A stretch of 64,000 nucleotides of DNA from Caenorhabditis remanei (Eukaryota; Nematoda; Chromadorea; Rhabditida; Rhabditidae): contig NC_071333.1 of the NCBI RefSeq assembly GCF_010183535.1, positions 744,001-808,000 of the forward strand, in the 5' to 3' direction. The notes under the pieces are model-generated. The model had not been told where the DNA came from. It made no database searches and saw only the letters and a program-made list of their open reading frames with translations. Positions 34,101 through 46,177 of the stretch are shown piece by piece. Numbering within the stretch: position 1 is the stretch's first letter; every line of letters begins with the position of its first letter. Both the position numbers and the translations under genes were made by a program.

Positions 34101-37100
34101 GAATTTGTTCTTATATGCAAGCTCAACCGACTATACGAAACTAATCATACTTTATGGGTTCTAGACTTTTGATTGATTTATTCAAGTTGTCTAGGGGCAT
34201 TTTCATTTTCTCAGAATGTTGTCTCGCCAGTATTAAAAACGGCTGGAAAAGACATACTCCCCGGCGGTTTTGTGAATGTGCTCATTTTTATTTTGTTTCT
34301 CGGAAACATTTTCCCTATGGTATATATCCTTAATCAATTAAAACTTCCGACTATAGCCATAATACTACTGTAATAGCCCCACCCCATTCGCCTCATCCCT
34401 TCTATTCTTACCCATTAAAGCTGGGCCGTCGTACGGCAAAATTGACATCATCCTTAAAGTGTATCTCACTATACAATTTCTGCTTCTCGGTAAGATTATA
34501 TTTATATTTCTAGATCAAGAAATCGTATGAACTTTAACTAGTCTGCCAGACTTTGTATTGCTCCTCCCCCTTTCTTATAATCTTCGAAGTCTTATATTTC
34601 ACGAGCTCACGAAAGAACCAGTTATAATTATAGATGCACTTGGTTTTTGAACTCACCTGGCAAAGGTTGGTTTGTCTCTTGAGCGACTTGATCATCTGGA
34701 CGAAAAGCTTGCAAATTGTAAACTTGGAAAAAATCAGGAGGCCAAATATTCCCATCAGGATCTTGGTACATTTCTTGATCCTGGTTAGGGGGCGGATGTG
34801 CTTGCGAAGGAAAGTGATGATTCGCCCCAGAAGTGGAAGGGATGTCCATGGGAAAATGGTAGTTTGTTGGATGTTGTGGAAAAGGAGTGTGCGACATCGA
34901 GGGATCCGGAGTGATCGATGGCATATGACTCGCGGAAAACTGCGCCATGGGGTCGTAATGGCCATTCATAGCAACCGAATATGGAGGTGGGTGCTCGTAG
35001 GCATAGCTTGTAGCGACACTATGAGGAGGCATTGCAGATCCAATACTTGACGGCGTCATCGGAGTCAGAGGAATCATTGAGTTCATTGGGTTCATGTGAT
35101 CCATCTGGCTAACTGATGTCATGGGTTGCTGCATTTGATGATGTTGAATGGTCCCATTGCTCAAATCATGGTAAATTGGTTGCATTGTTTGTTGTGCTGT
35201 CGGATGTGGAGTCATTGAATGTGGAATCTGATGATGTTGCTGCATCTGATGAAGTTGTGGCACTTGATGGTGTTGTGGAATTGAGGGAAGGTGTTGTTGA
35301 ATTTGTTGCGGCATATGATGATTATACTGGGTAGGAGGCAACTGGTGTGGCTGGATCTGATGGACAGGAATCGAATTGTGTGGTGGCATGTGATGCTGAA
35401 CAGGAGGCATTTGAGGATGCTGTGGATTCATCGGGAGCGATGGAATTGGATGTTGCGGGATCGTTGGTGGCAATGTTGGTGGCCTTATATTCATTCGAGA
35501 CATTTCATCTGCCGAAGGACGCCCGTTTGGATGGTACCGTTGACTAGGGGTGTGTGTTGATGACATCTCTCTGCTGTCGTGACTCTCTCGCTGTCCAACT
35601 ATCATAGTTCCTATCACTATTTCATAGTGATAAGGATTCACACATACCTGGAATCAGAAAACGATGGTTTGAAGTTTTTGTAATATAGTTTTGTTTAGAA
35701 TTGGATGATAAACGGGCGGGTGTGAGTAGTGAAAAGCAGCGTAGGGGCAGGGGAAGGCGGGGGGTTTCGTACGCGAATTGGTGTCTGTTTTGATGCCTCG
35801 GTGTTTGCACTACCGGCGTCATGTTCTACGACAAATGATCACTAATTTTTTTTGACTAGAACAAAAGAAATCAAACGCAGCATTGAATCACATGTGATAA
35901 CACAAAGAAAAATTTTGTTTGATTCTAATAGTACAAGTTTTTGTTCAATTGATACTATTAATGTTTCGATTCAAGTGATCAATTTTTTCAAAACTCGTCA
36001 TAACTTAGAATTTGCTAGAAACTACATACCTGGCTAGACCTAACTGTTTCCCTTCTTACTCGTACACCTTTTCTATTTTACATACTCACTTCACTCACCG
36101 CATCAGTTTTCATTTCAAACGCGTGCTTGCAATGATCAACGTGACGCGTTTCGTTTTTCGTCATCTCCGAGAATCTCCACAGTTTCCCATAAACAACGTG
36201 TGGGAATCCTTTCCGTCCATGAACCTGTAACCGTCCGTCAAGCGTTCTTGGAATTGTTATGCAACCAGTGTATTTTGTGCCTTTTGTATGTACCACGTCG
36301 ATAAGATTCTGGAGATCGTGTTTTTTGTCCTTTAGTTTCTTGACAAGAGATTCACATGCCTAAAATAAATAGAATAGTCTTTTGAAAACGCTTGTTGTCA
36401 TATAAAATTTGCAGTTTGGTTTCAATAAAGAATTTTTAGAATGCCTATCGAATCGAAAATGATCGATTTGATTCAGAGACCTAGGAAAAGTCATCATTTT
36501 TCTTACTTCTAGAAGAAACTGAACTCAATTATCTCTTCTTTAGACACTTTTTATGTTATTAGCGCTTACGTAGGCACTGTTGAACAGCATTCCCAACCTT
36601 TTTCCCTTTACGGCCTGAACATTTGTTGTTAGAAACCAAAACTATTGAGAAAACTGAAATACAGCCTGTGCTGGACAAGTTTTGACAAATTTTAATTCCA
36701 AGTTCTGTTTTCGAGGTCTCCGGTTGGACGTGTACTGCGAATTTTTGTCAAAACTTACTTTTTGATCGAACTCTCTATCTGGATTGAGCCTGACCAAGTT
36801 AAGAGATAATCTGTTCCGCTTCGTTCGGTATGCATTGATTTGTTGTAGCTCATTTTCTTTTAGCTGAATAACCATTTTTCATTGAGAATCACTTAATTAT
36901 GACGCATACCGTTCTATTATACATTAAAAATTCCACTATTTTATTAGGCGGAGAACTAGCATCCGGTACATCTAATTTTTTCCTGTACTCCTCGGGGTTG
37001 TTCTTTCCATACTTTAACACATCCAAATCGTGTTCCGTCATTATTGTGTTTTTGGTATCGACTGAAAATATTGTTTTTTAGATGGTTATCTTTCTTAGAC

Positions 37101-40100
37101 AGGCAGTGAACGCGAACTTATCAATAATTTTTTTGCGAATTTCCATTTTTTTCTGTAGAAGCATTGAAAATATTTTATCATTGTTCCGCACGTGATGTGC
37201 ACTGTCTAACATAAACAACTTTGCATGTATGAAAATACGAATTTCGCGCAAGTGTTACTAGCCATCGTTGATGCTACTCATAGGAACTGTAATTAAAAAA
37301 AAAAAACATACAGAGATCTGGATCCGGATAAGACACTCCTTCTTCCGGTTCCTCCTCGTTACATTCTGGGTCTAGAAACGGAGACATCTGCTCCACTTTA
37401 ACGCCGTTCCTATTCACGACTTTTGTGGATGTGCTCACTGGTGACATCAGCGGGGTCTGATCATCGATAACTGAATAAAAAACATTATGAAATCTGAGAA
37501 AATTTAAGCGGAAACTTTTTTCCCCTAAAATTTTCGACAATTTGGCAACATTTCTCTTATCAGTTGTAAAGTGTTTACAAAAACCGTGAAACTGGAGACG
37601 ATTTGAATTTGAGTTCTGTCAATTCTGAGTTGTTTATTTTCCTATTCAAATTTTTAAATTTTTACTTTTTAATTTTTTTTTCACTTCAAAAAGCAACATT
37701 TCAATAACCCCTGCACTAGAATTTCTAGGCATGCTAAGCTTTTCAAATAACACTTTTTCGGCCCATTCCCTCATTTTAAATTGTACCTTCAACTTTTGGA
37801 GTGACGAGTTTCAAGCCGCTGAAAGGCAGTGATAGGTTTGTACTATCTCGTGGAGAATCATTCTCCGCTTTGCCAAGCAATTTGGATAGATCTGAAGCTG
37901 CTTAATTGCCTATTCATACAAAAAGCGACCACATTTACTAAAAACCAAACACTAATAGGAATGTACCAATCACCAAACACAATACCAACATTTTCAATTC
38001 TTGACCAGTATCAAATCTTACCTTGTGGAGTACTAGAAGCTAGCGAAAGTGGGAAAGTAGTAGCTTCCCCACGTAAGCTTCTTTCGTAAGCTTCTATATC
38101 TGGAATGTCTTCGAATCCGTTTTGTTGAACACCCTGTTTTGACCCATAAACTGGCCCAACATTTGCAGTACTGGTACCCGGTTGTCCAAATGTATATTGT
38201 GGAGGAGGGACTGAACCGGGGTAACCTGAAAGAAAAATTTACAGAAAGAATGTTTTTTGAACGTTTCTATTTTTTCTTTAACACTTTCTGTTACTATATG
38301 TGGTCAGTGTATTTGTTTTTTGTCACTGTATTTTTACAGTGTACTTGATTTTTGACATTGTATTTTGTCAGTGTATTTGTTTTTTGTCACTGTATTTTGT
38401 CAGTGTATTTGTTTTTTGTCACTGTATTTTGTCAGTGTATTTGTTTTTTGTCACTGTATTTTGTCAGTGTATTTGTTTTTGTTTGTCATTTTATCAAAAG
38501 TGTGGTCAGTGCACGTAGCATTTTGGCCATTAAGATTGTCAGTGTAGATAATTTATACACGTTATAATAAAGAAGGCGCACTATCAATTAGGATCGAAAA
38601 ACTCACCATTCAAATGTTGACGCTCAGTCATCATGCGTTCCTCGTGCTTGATTTTTATTACCTATAAATTGAAAAGTATTACAGACTAACACGGAAACTG
38701 GGAAAAAGAAAAAGAAAGCTGTGCAATGTGTCGAAGACAGGTAATATAATACAGGTACAACAATACGGGATGAACAATAAAACGCAAAAAACTTTTCCAT
38801 AAAAAGGAACTTTTCTCCCTTGTTTTCTTTTCTTTTGTTTACAAAGTAGATCGTGTTTTATCTTATTTTTAGAAGGCTCTCGAAAAAACAACAAAGAATG
38901 TCAAGATTTTATTGGATTTTCTTATACTTTGTCGCACGAAAAACTGCACATTTCCCATTTCTCTCACACGCTATTTATTGTTTTTTCTTTTTTCACCTGC
39001 AAGTTATGAGATATCACGGCACGCAAGAAAGACGTGATAAGAAAACGAAAACAAAAAAGAGATTAGAAAGGATATAAATTTGTTAGTATTAAGAATAATC
39101 TCAGGCTTCGCTAAATCGGGATTTTCTATCTCCTGACGAATCAAAAAAAGAAAAAAAGAAAAAAGTCGTTTTTTCTTCAAAAGATGTTACTCCGAACCAC
39201 TACTCGTTATTCGCTAGGTTTTTGCTACTCTCTGCGCATACAAACACGTATCTCTCTTCCTCTAAAACCGCGCACGTGAATCTATGTCTCTTGCTCTTAT
39301 GCGCTATCTTTCAAATATAACGGTGGCTGTGCCAAGAATCGATAACTTGAGCAGCGGACGACTCCGCGTGAGGTGGCCATTCGAATATAATGAGCCAATC
39401 TAGTTATATTCCGAAAAGTGAACAGCTGATGCACGCGCAGTGTAATCAGATACCTTTGTTCTGACCTCGGGCCGTAAAAAGTGAAGTCCAATTGTTTTCG
39501 AGTTGCATCGCGGCAAAGTGTAATGTCTAGAGATTATTACTAAATTTAATAGTTTGCGGAGTATTGTAAAAATCAAATTTAGTGTAACACATGTTTGCAA
39601 AACGGACAAACATTAATATTTTGAAACTCATCAAAAAGAAAACACGAGGACCTATCAGAAGTATGTAATCTCGATCAAATTTGCTATCTAAATACACCAA
39701 ATGACCCCTCTAATCGACGATAGTAAGTGTACTCGTCAAATATTGACACGAGTCGGTTTGGTGCACCCAACTAAAACCAATTTTCACTCAGGCCAAGTTA
39801 ACTCTCAGTTTTGGTTGTTATTTTCATGAGAAAATCGTTAAAAGATTGTTATTTTTTTGACATAAGCTCCAGATTTTTAAGAAAAAATAATTCCAGAGAG
39901 AACAACTTAATGAGTCGTCAGAAAAAGTCAGAAACGTCGAGAGTACAAGGAACTACTGAACCCTAACTAATATTGTTAGTTTCTGAGTGGCAGATGTTTA
40001 ACTATCGGAGCGAAAAACAACAGAAACACGACTTCGTTCAAAATTTCCCATTTTCCTGAAACATCTGCAAACATTAAGCACTACAGTACACCAAACAACA

Positions 40101-41606
40101 AATATCAGAAACGTTAAAAGATAGTTCTCTGCAGAAATACCTATTTCCATCTCATAATTGTTTGCAAACATTCAACCTTGAAAGGTGAGTAGTAATCTTT
40201 CATCTCATCTTGTTTACTCCTGATACAAGTACACCTCGTGCACTGTTTGGAGGTTTTTCACTCCCAGATACTTTTCTTGTCTTCCAAAATTTCGTCCAGA
40301 CAGTTGCTCGAACAATTGTCTGATACTCTCATTTAGTGGGCTGGTATTTCTGGACATACCGTTATCAGAGGACATTTTTCTTGCCCCGACTAGTCTCATC
40401 ACATCAAATCGTTTTTCGTCTTTCTCCGGAGAAATCAACGACGGACTGTACTGTTTTCTTTTTATGGCTTCTAATAATGTGTTGTTTTGACGATCCTTTT
40501 CAATGTCCCGTGCCATTGAATTAGCCCATTTCCGCCAATCGCACTTTCCTCATGCGATTTCTTATTCTATTTCCCGCATGTTTTCTAAAAGCACACCTTA
40601 TTTAGTCCCACTTTTCTGAGGGTTAGACTCAAAGCAAAGAAAAGAGAGCCGCAGAGAAAAAGAAAAAAATTGTGACGAAATCTATCCCATTCTCAACGTC
40701 TCTTGTTTGCACAAACTATTTTCCGTTCTATGTTTGTCTGTCCGTTGTTATTCGCTTTTCTTTTGCGCGGCGCATCTCGTGACTCACTCTCGGTCTTTCC
40801 ATCTTTTCCTCTTATTACTAGTCGTTGACCGAGCGTCAACGACACACACGCACACAACAACACATAAGAAAAAGAAGAGGAAGAAGAAGAGGAGTGGGGA
40901 GTAATAGGAGGAGGAGGGGGGAAGCGGCAGCATAAGAGGAGTGGTCGCTTTAGATGGAAAGAAACGATAAGTCGTTGGAGAAAAAAGATTATTAGTAGAA
41001 GAATTGTTTTGACGAGAGTATCCTATTAGAAGAGAGACAACAAGTCCCAAAACATTGTTGGTATCAGAAAAAAGTCAATTGATTCAAAATAGCTGGAAAT
41101 ATGTAATGTTCTATCACTCAATTTCAATGAAACAATCTATATTATTTTAATATTTTGTAATTCAAAACTGCTATGTTTTTTTTCTGCAAAGCAAAATCTC
41201 AAATTATAACCGTTTTCTTCTGTAAATAAAGATTCCTTTCTAACAATAGATTTGTAGAACTGCTAGAGTCCCCGATAGAAAGTATTAATTCTAAATTTAA
41301 TTGAATTAGTTCGTTACACTGACTATATCCCACCTCACTTAAATATTGTATATAGGGAGAAGTATCTCAACAAAGTAGGGAAGACAATAAGGTTTGAAAA
41401 CTCTGTTTTCGCTGGGTTGAAAAATGGTACTGTAACCCTACTTAGAAACATCTTTCTCCTAATTACTCAATTTCAGACTATTCAGAAGCTCTTTGGAAGT
41501 TACCAAATCTGAACTGAAGAAGCAACACAACCAACGGACAATCATTCCAAAAACCCGACGATGTACTCACCTTGTCTCTACGGCAATAAACTTTCTTGAT
41601 CGCCAT
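31177..41606 (-). CDS. daf-3: Co-SMAD transcription factor, DAF-3 orthologue
   Basis: Eighteen exons: 41606-41571, 38661-38607, 38225-38022, 37891-37787, 37470-37312, 37061-36910, 36863-36759, 36614-36570, 36359-36099, 35647-34657, 34059-34001, 33952-33875, 32507-32368, 32323-32271, 32187-32019, 31970-31658, 31611-31475, 31282-31177. Total 3,168 nt, 1,055 residues plus stop. MH1 domain: ESLVKKLKDKK, then TIPRTLDGRLQVHGRKGFPHVVY (the DNA-contacting hairpin), then VCVNPYHYEIVIG. A His/Pro/Met/Gln-rich linker fills exon 10. MH2 domain: WTPRFFIPLSKF, RWGVVSYYEE, KVKVFGF and VKVSFGKGFG, ending GVDVSPD. MH1 has an insertion before ESLVKKL, and MH2 has an acidic insertion around EAVEDEDEDRP. There is no SSXS-type phosphorylation tail, as expected for a co-SMAD. 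DAF-3 acts in the DAF-7/TGF-beta dauer pathway and is antagonised by DAF-8/DAF-14. Intron 1 is 2.9 kb. Confidence 0.95.
32804..33732 (+). mobile_element. Degenerate Tc1/mariner transposon in a daf-3 intron
   Basis: Perfectly placed TA dinucleotides flank inverted repeats starting TACAGGGTGGCTAATAAGTA, which extend about 170 bp at both ends with few mismatches. Between them, broken frames still show mariner transposase landmarks: a DEK-like stretch before IEPFSNRQ, VMVWAAV, QQDWATSH, and SSADLSPMDFIVWEYLKSK. Several frameshifts and its total length of 929 bp mark it as an internally deleted, dead copy. It lies in opposite orientation to daf-3, in the intron between 33875 and 32507. Confidence 0.9.
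38296..38545. repeat. Minisatellite in a daf-3 intron, 32 bp unit
   Basis: About five tandem units of the form TGTATTTGTTTTTTGTCACTG plus TATTTTGTCAG, nearly identical to each other, flanked by looser copies. It includes GTGGTCAGTGCA near 38502-38513. The unit carries the same GTCAGTG/GTCACTG words as the tracts elsewhere in the window. The open frames across it are an artefact of the repeat. Confidence 0.9.
40214..40516 (-). CDS. Nested 100-residue ORF or alternative first exon of daf-3
   Basis: A single open frame with a good ATG lies inside daf-3 intron 1 on the same strand. The product begins MARDIEKDRQNNTLLEAIKRKQ. It is hydrophilic with balanced composition, unlike the Phe/Ser-rich random frames of this AT-rich DNA, and includes SPSLISPEKDEKRF and NESIRQLFEQLSGRNF. 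Near the end, CACGAG is followed by GTGTACTTG, a possible phase-0 donor that would join in frame to daf-3 exon 2 (VIKIKHEER). It may therefore be an alternative N-terminus of DAF-3 rather than a separate gene. There is no recognisable domain. Confidence 0.45.
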   Translation of the reverse strand: MARDIEKDRQNNTLLEAIKRKQYSPSLISPEKDEKRFDVMRLVGARKMSSDNGMSRNTSPLNESIRQLFEQLSGRNFGRQEKYLGVKNLQTVHEVYLYQE

Positions 41607-43317
41607 ATTGCCTTCAACTGAAATCCTTTTCAGGCGATGATCAGCAACTCAAAAGCTAGCAAGAATGATACAGAAAGTGGGAAAAACGGAATACAATGCG
41701 ATGGAATTGCAAAAAATTATGCAAAAATTCCAACACGAAGCTTTTCAATACAAAAATCAGTATGATTTGTGGTCTTAGCTATTCAAAAAAATCATTTCGT
41801 TTCATATGCAAAAAATATTTTTTGGAACACAATACATACAATAACCGAAATTCAGGTACACATTTTTGTACAGATTCAGTTTCACACTCACTATGGCCTG
41901 GTTTCTGGAATAAGAGGCGATAAACAAGAAAAGAAGAAGAAGGAATGAGGCATAAAGCACCTGATGTGGCTAATGAGTGAGCTTCTCACCTGACCCTCGT
42001 CTCGCCAATTAGAAGGAGGGGCTTTGTAATCTCGTTACCTAAGAGACGCCAAAGATGTTGTAATTTCACATTATAATCTACAAGCAGATGCTCATTTATA
42101 TAATCTTTCGTACAGGAGAAAGGATGACCCACATCATGCGATTATGCAAGAAAGGAGAAATGAGAAGTGAACAGAAAAGCGTTTAGAAAAAGATTACAGA
42201 ATAAGATACATGAAAAATAATTCAAATGGATTTCTTGAAAAAGAAAAGTAATGTCCTCTCGACCCGTATTCTTTGAAGGTTAGTAAGTTATTCTATTGTC
42301 TCGAGAAGAACAATCGCGATGACCTTTTGAGGGTTCGGAAAGACGATAGTATGGAATAGTTATTGGAGGATAGAAGGTCAACAAAACAGCGAAAACAACA
42401 GTATGAACTTAATTTGTTTTTTTTTTTTGGTTGGGGGAAAAGATGAACCTAATTACAAGGAATATTGTCAGTGAGATGAGAAGATGGTGGAAAAATAGGA
42501 ATTCATTCTTGATAATTGAGTTACTAAAAACAGCTTATTTAATTACTCTGCTGTTTGCAAGTTTAACCATGATTGTGAAACACTGTGAATTTCAAAAGAT
42601 TCACTCAAGAGAAGGATCAAATTTGAATAAAAATTATGAAGCATTTGCTCTTTTTTGTTATTTTTTCTCCTTATATTTAAATTAAAACAAAACACAAAAC
42701 TTATTTAAACAGGAAAAAAAAACAAACAGAAATGGAACCAACACACAAAATGTATTGCGGTTATTTAGTTATCCAGGTTTTAAAACAATTTTATTGAAGC
42801 AAAAATTTGTCGAGTTAGAATATTGACAATTTATTGGTTCTTCAGATATGTAATGTTTTTGATGCTCAGATGAAACAATAATACTAAAACTTGTCATCAA
42901 AGTCAACTTAATCTTTTTCCAAATTTTTTATTCAAATGACAGAATTTTTCTCACAATGTCTTTTGAAACCTCACATTGTCTCAATTGCAAGTCGCCTTGA
43001 TACCGTAAGAAATTTATTTTGCTCATTATTTCACTAATTACTCCTTCCAATTTGTTCAAATGCTCTCAATTCCATGTTCCCTTTTCACATCAACGACCCA
43101 CATCTTCCACCTGCCAAACATCTCATTATTGGAAAACAAACGATTCCTTTCGGCGCGGTCCGACACGGCATCAGAGATTTATGCCAAAATTAATAATAGC
43201 CCACTGGTTTCGTTTCGTTCAGTGCCACACCCCTTTGTTTCCATAGCAACGATTGGAAGCTGAAAGAAAAAAGAATAGCAGCAAGTTGTCAGTTATCAAA
43301 GTGTCCTTGTTGCTGGT
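41607..43317. other. Divergent promoter region between daf-3 and the WDR54 gene
   Basis: The two genes are transcribed away from each other across 1.7 kb of non-coding DNA. The frames at 41696-41923 and 42431-42685 lack support. The DNA close to 43260 carries the leader of the WD-repeat gene. Confidence 0.6.
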
Positions 43318-45368
43318 ATGTTTGAGAAAGTGAAAGATGTACCTCTTCCGCAAGGAACTGTGTCACCATGGCCTTCCAATTTGGCAGTGTGCTGGCTCGA
43401 CACAAGGAACATCACGTATGTCGCAGTTATTCAGTCTAACAATGTAAGTTCACTTTTTTTAAATGTAGATTAGAAAAAGTTTGGCTAGTATTTTTCTCAA
43501 CAAGAAATGTATTCCAGATCATTGTGCTAGTTCTAATAATAAGTTCTAATAATAAGTTAGTTCTAATAATATTTTAGCCTTCGCGTGCCTGTTGTTAAAA
43601 TCATTTAATTTTACCTTTGGGTTTCATCTCTATTAAATCACTCATCAGTTTTTGTCGGACTTCCAAGAATATTTTCCAATTTTTCATGTATTCCTAACTG
43701 TCTTAGCAAACTCGGTCAAGAAAGCATTCTTATTTCGTACTTCTGAAATTTGGGTTCATGTCCACTCGGGAACAATACTACCATCCATTTTTCCAGATTC
43801 ATGTCGGAAACTGGGACAATAAAGCGGAAACAGAAGTCAGTTGGGATACTATTGTCACTTCCGAGCCGTCAACTCCAAACGAAAAAGTGATCGATGTGAC
43901 TACGGTGATTTGCAAGTATCTATAATTTGAAAGACCCTTGAAATATTCAGGTTGGCTTGGTTCATCCAAACGCCAGAAACTTTCCCGTCGTAATCGTCGG
44001 CTCGGCACGATTTATTAACGTTTACGATGTGAAGAAGATAAGCCAGAAGCCATTGTTCTCAATTACGCTTGCATCTGCACTCAATGACCCAAAAACAGCT
44101 GTTGGAGGGGATGTCGCACCATACTGTAGAGGAATTTCGTGTAATGACAATGCTATTCTAGTTGGTATGTTTATCGTACTCAAATCTCTAGAGAATATAA
44201 TATTTCACAATATAGGAACCCACACCGGCGAGATTGTTGTTATTATGTGCAATGGGGATTCCAACTTCACGACTCGTAAGAATTTGAAGGTATTGTTTTT
44301 GTAATATTGTATTTATCACAATGATATGAAAGTAAACATGAAGTACATTATATTATGTTTTCAGGAGCACCGTAGCGCTATTGCAGATATTGCTACATGT
44401 CGTTATGATGAGGTTACAGTAAGCGCAGATTCCAATGGAGAGTTAATCATCTGGCAGAAACCTGTAAAAGGAGTCAATTCCAGAGTTCTCACAAAGTAAG
44501 AATGAGTAGTTGAACTAGCAATATAGCTATTTTGAGCATATCAGATTTGTTTTCTCAAGTCAGCAGTTTCTCAGTACACTTTTGTTATCTTCTGTGTTGA
44601 AAAAGTCAAAAAACAATAATATTCATAATTTTCAGGCAACCGATAAATGTCATCAACGTTCTCCGAAAGCAGGTGATAGTCGGTACATTGAGAGGTCTTG
44701 TTCAATACTACTCAGTGCTCACCGGGGATCTGATGTGTGAGGCGAGTTATCAGATACCGTCCGGATAAGTCTCCACATTTTGAAATTATTGATCATAAGT
44801 CACATTGTGATTAGTGTGTTCTTAATTTCGGTCACTATAAATCAAATTTTGGTCAGTGTGTTTCAGAGTGTGTTACTATAAGAAATAATTTAGTCATTGT
44901 AAATGCAGATCTGCTTGTACCTAATAAGTTTGTCCCTTTAAAGTGATATCTGGAAAGTGGAAATCAGATTTAAGTAATTTTTGAGGAAAACTTCCACATT
45001 ATATTTTTTCACAATATTTTCAGGTTAACGCTCACGCAAGACCAGTAAACAGTGTTTCTGTTGCTCCAGAAAGTGCATATGTGCTCACAGCTTCAGAAGA
45101 TGGAACTTTCGTTGTATCCAAACTTCATACAAGAAAGCCGCACGCTTATCAGGTTCCTAGATTTCAGAAAGTAAAACTCCTAACTGAAAATCAGTTTTAG
45201 GTGGAGTACCGATTTTCCGATGCAGATGAGTACAGCATGATCATGGGGGCTCAATTCACTAATGGACGTGGTAGCGCTATTGCGACTGCTGCTTTCGACA
45301 ACAACTGCCTGACTATGTACAAGATTGTCAAGAAGAGTAATGCAGCTCCTTCTACATCTGCCTCCTAA
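43318..45368 (+). CDS. WD-repeat protein, WDR54 orthologue
   Basis: Eight exons: 43318-43443, 43797-43904, 43951-44164, 44216-44289, 44365-44495, 44636-44741, 45024-45152, 45201-45368. They total 1,056 nt, 351 residues plus stop, close to human WDR54. Matching landmarks in order: SNLAVCWLDTRNITYVAV at the N-terminus, GISCNDNAILVGTHTGEIVV, EHRSAIADIAT, DSNGELIIWQKP, VNAHARPVNSVSVAP with TASEDGTFVVSKL, and a closing GAQFTNGRGSAIATAAFDN. It is a single beta-propeller without signal or membrane segments. WDR54 has been linked to signalling and cilium-related contexts in other animals; the role here is unknown. The intron at 44742-45023 starts with GC, not GT. No GT donor nearby keeps the frame into VNAHARP. 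Confidence 0.9.
44795..44910. repeat. GTCAGTG-type motif tract in a WDR54 intron
   Basis: Loose copies of GTCACT and GTCAGTG, including TTGGTCAGTG at 44849-44858, in the GC-AG intron. It is the same motif family as the tracts near 18.4, 19.8, 38.4 and 60.9 kb. Confidence 0.6.
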
Positions 45369-46177
45369 TTTCCCCAATTTCTGATAAATTCAGCCATTTT
45401 TTAAAATCTTATTTCAGCAACTTGCTATTCATAAATTTGAGAACACTTGTTTGTGACTCCCTGAAAATTACAGGAATTTGTATTATCTTCTTTTTTCTGA
45501 CCCACGTACCATTTGCTATAAATATATTATTTTGCCTAAATCGTAAAACACATCTTACTATACCAACGCCAAAACAAAATCGGCAACTCAAGGTCTTTTT
45601 TCTTTTTTCAGAATTCATTTCATTCAAAAACTGGAACCCGGGCAACCGGTGTTTGCTGATGCGACGTGACCTGCACTCTGCCTCTTTTTCTCTTTCTCTC
45701 TACAACACATTTGTTAGTGTTGTGCCATCGATTTTTGTTTCTGTCCTTTGAATTCGCCTTGTTTTAGGTTGTTTCTCTCTGCATAGTTCCAGAAACAACA
45801 GAAAAACAATCGAAAAACATTGAAAAAATCATTTTTTAACTAAAATCAATGAAAAGTTAGTCCTGAAACCATTTTTTTTTGTCGCAAAATAGGATTGTTG
45901 TTGTATTTTTATTTGTTCGTGAAAACAAAAAAACATGAAAAACAACTATTTTTCACTTTGTTTTTCCGATTGCTTTGAGTCAACACACAGTTAAAATACC
46001 TCATGGCCTAGAAACCTCCTATCGGCCTCCTTTCTCTTCCACCTCCTCTTTTTCGCCGAATAAAACGTGGATTTCTTTATATGCCGCTGTTTATCTCGTT
46101 CATCTTTCTTTTTTCACTTACAAGCATTTCACACGATTTTCCATAACTTATTTCTCAATTTTTAGTATTCTGCACAA
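45369..46177. other. Spacer before the coiled-coil gene
   Basis: Non-coding. It contains the 3' UTR of the WD-repeat gene and a pyrimidine-rich promoter stretch before 46178. The overlapping frames at 45409-45751 on both strands are unsupported. Confidence 0.55.

Noticed and set aside
35116..35560. Plus-strand frames opposite daf-3 exon 10
   Set aside because: Shadow frames of the His/Gln/Pro-rich linker; the minus-strand exon is spliced into daf-3 with correct phase.
38300..38567. Three plus-strand frames with FVTVFCQC repeats
   Set aside because: Produced by the 32 bp minisatellite in a daf-3 intron.
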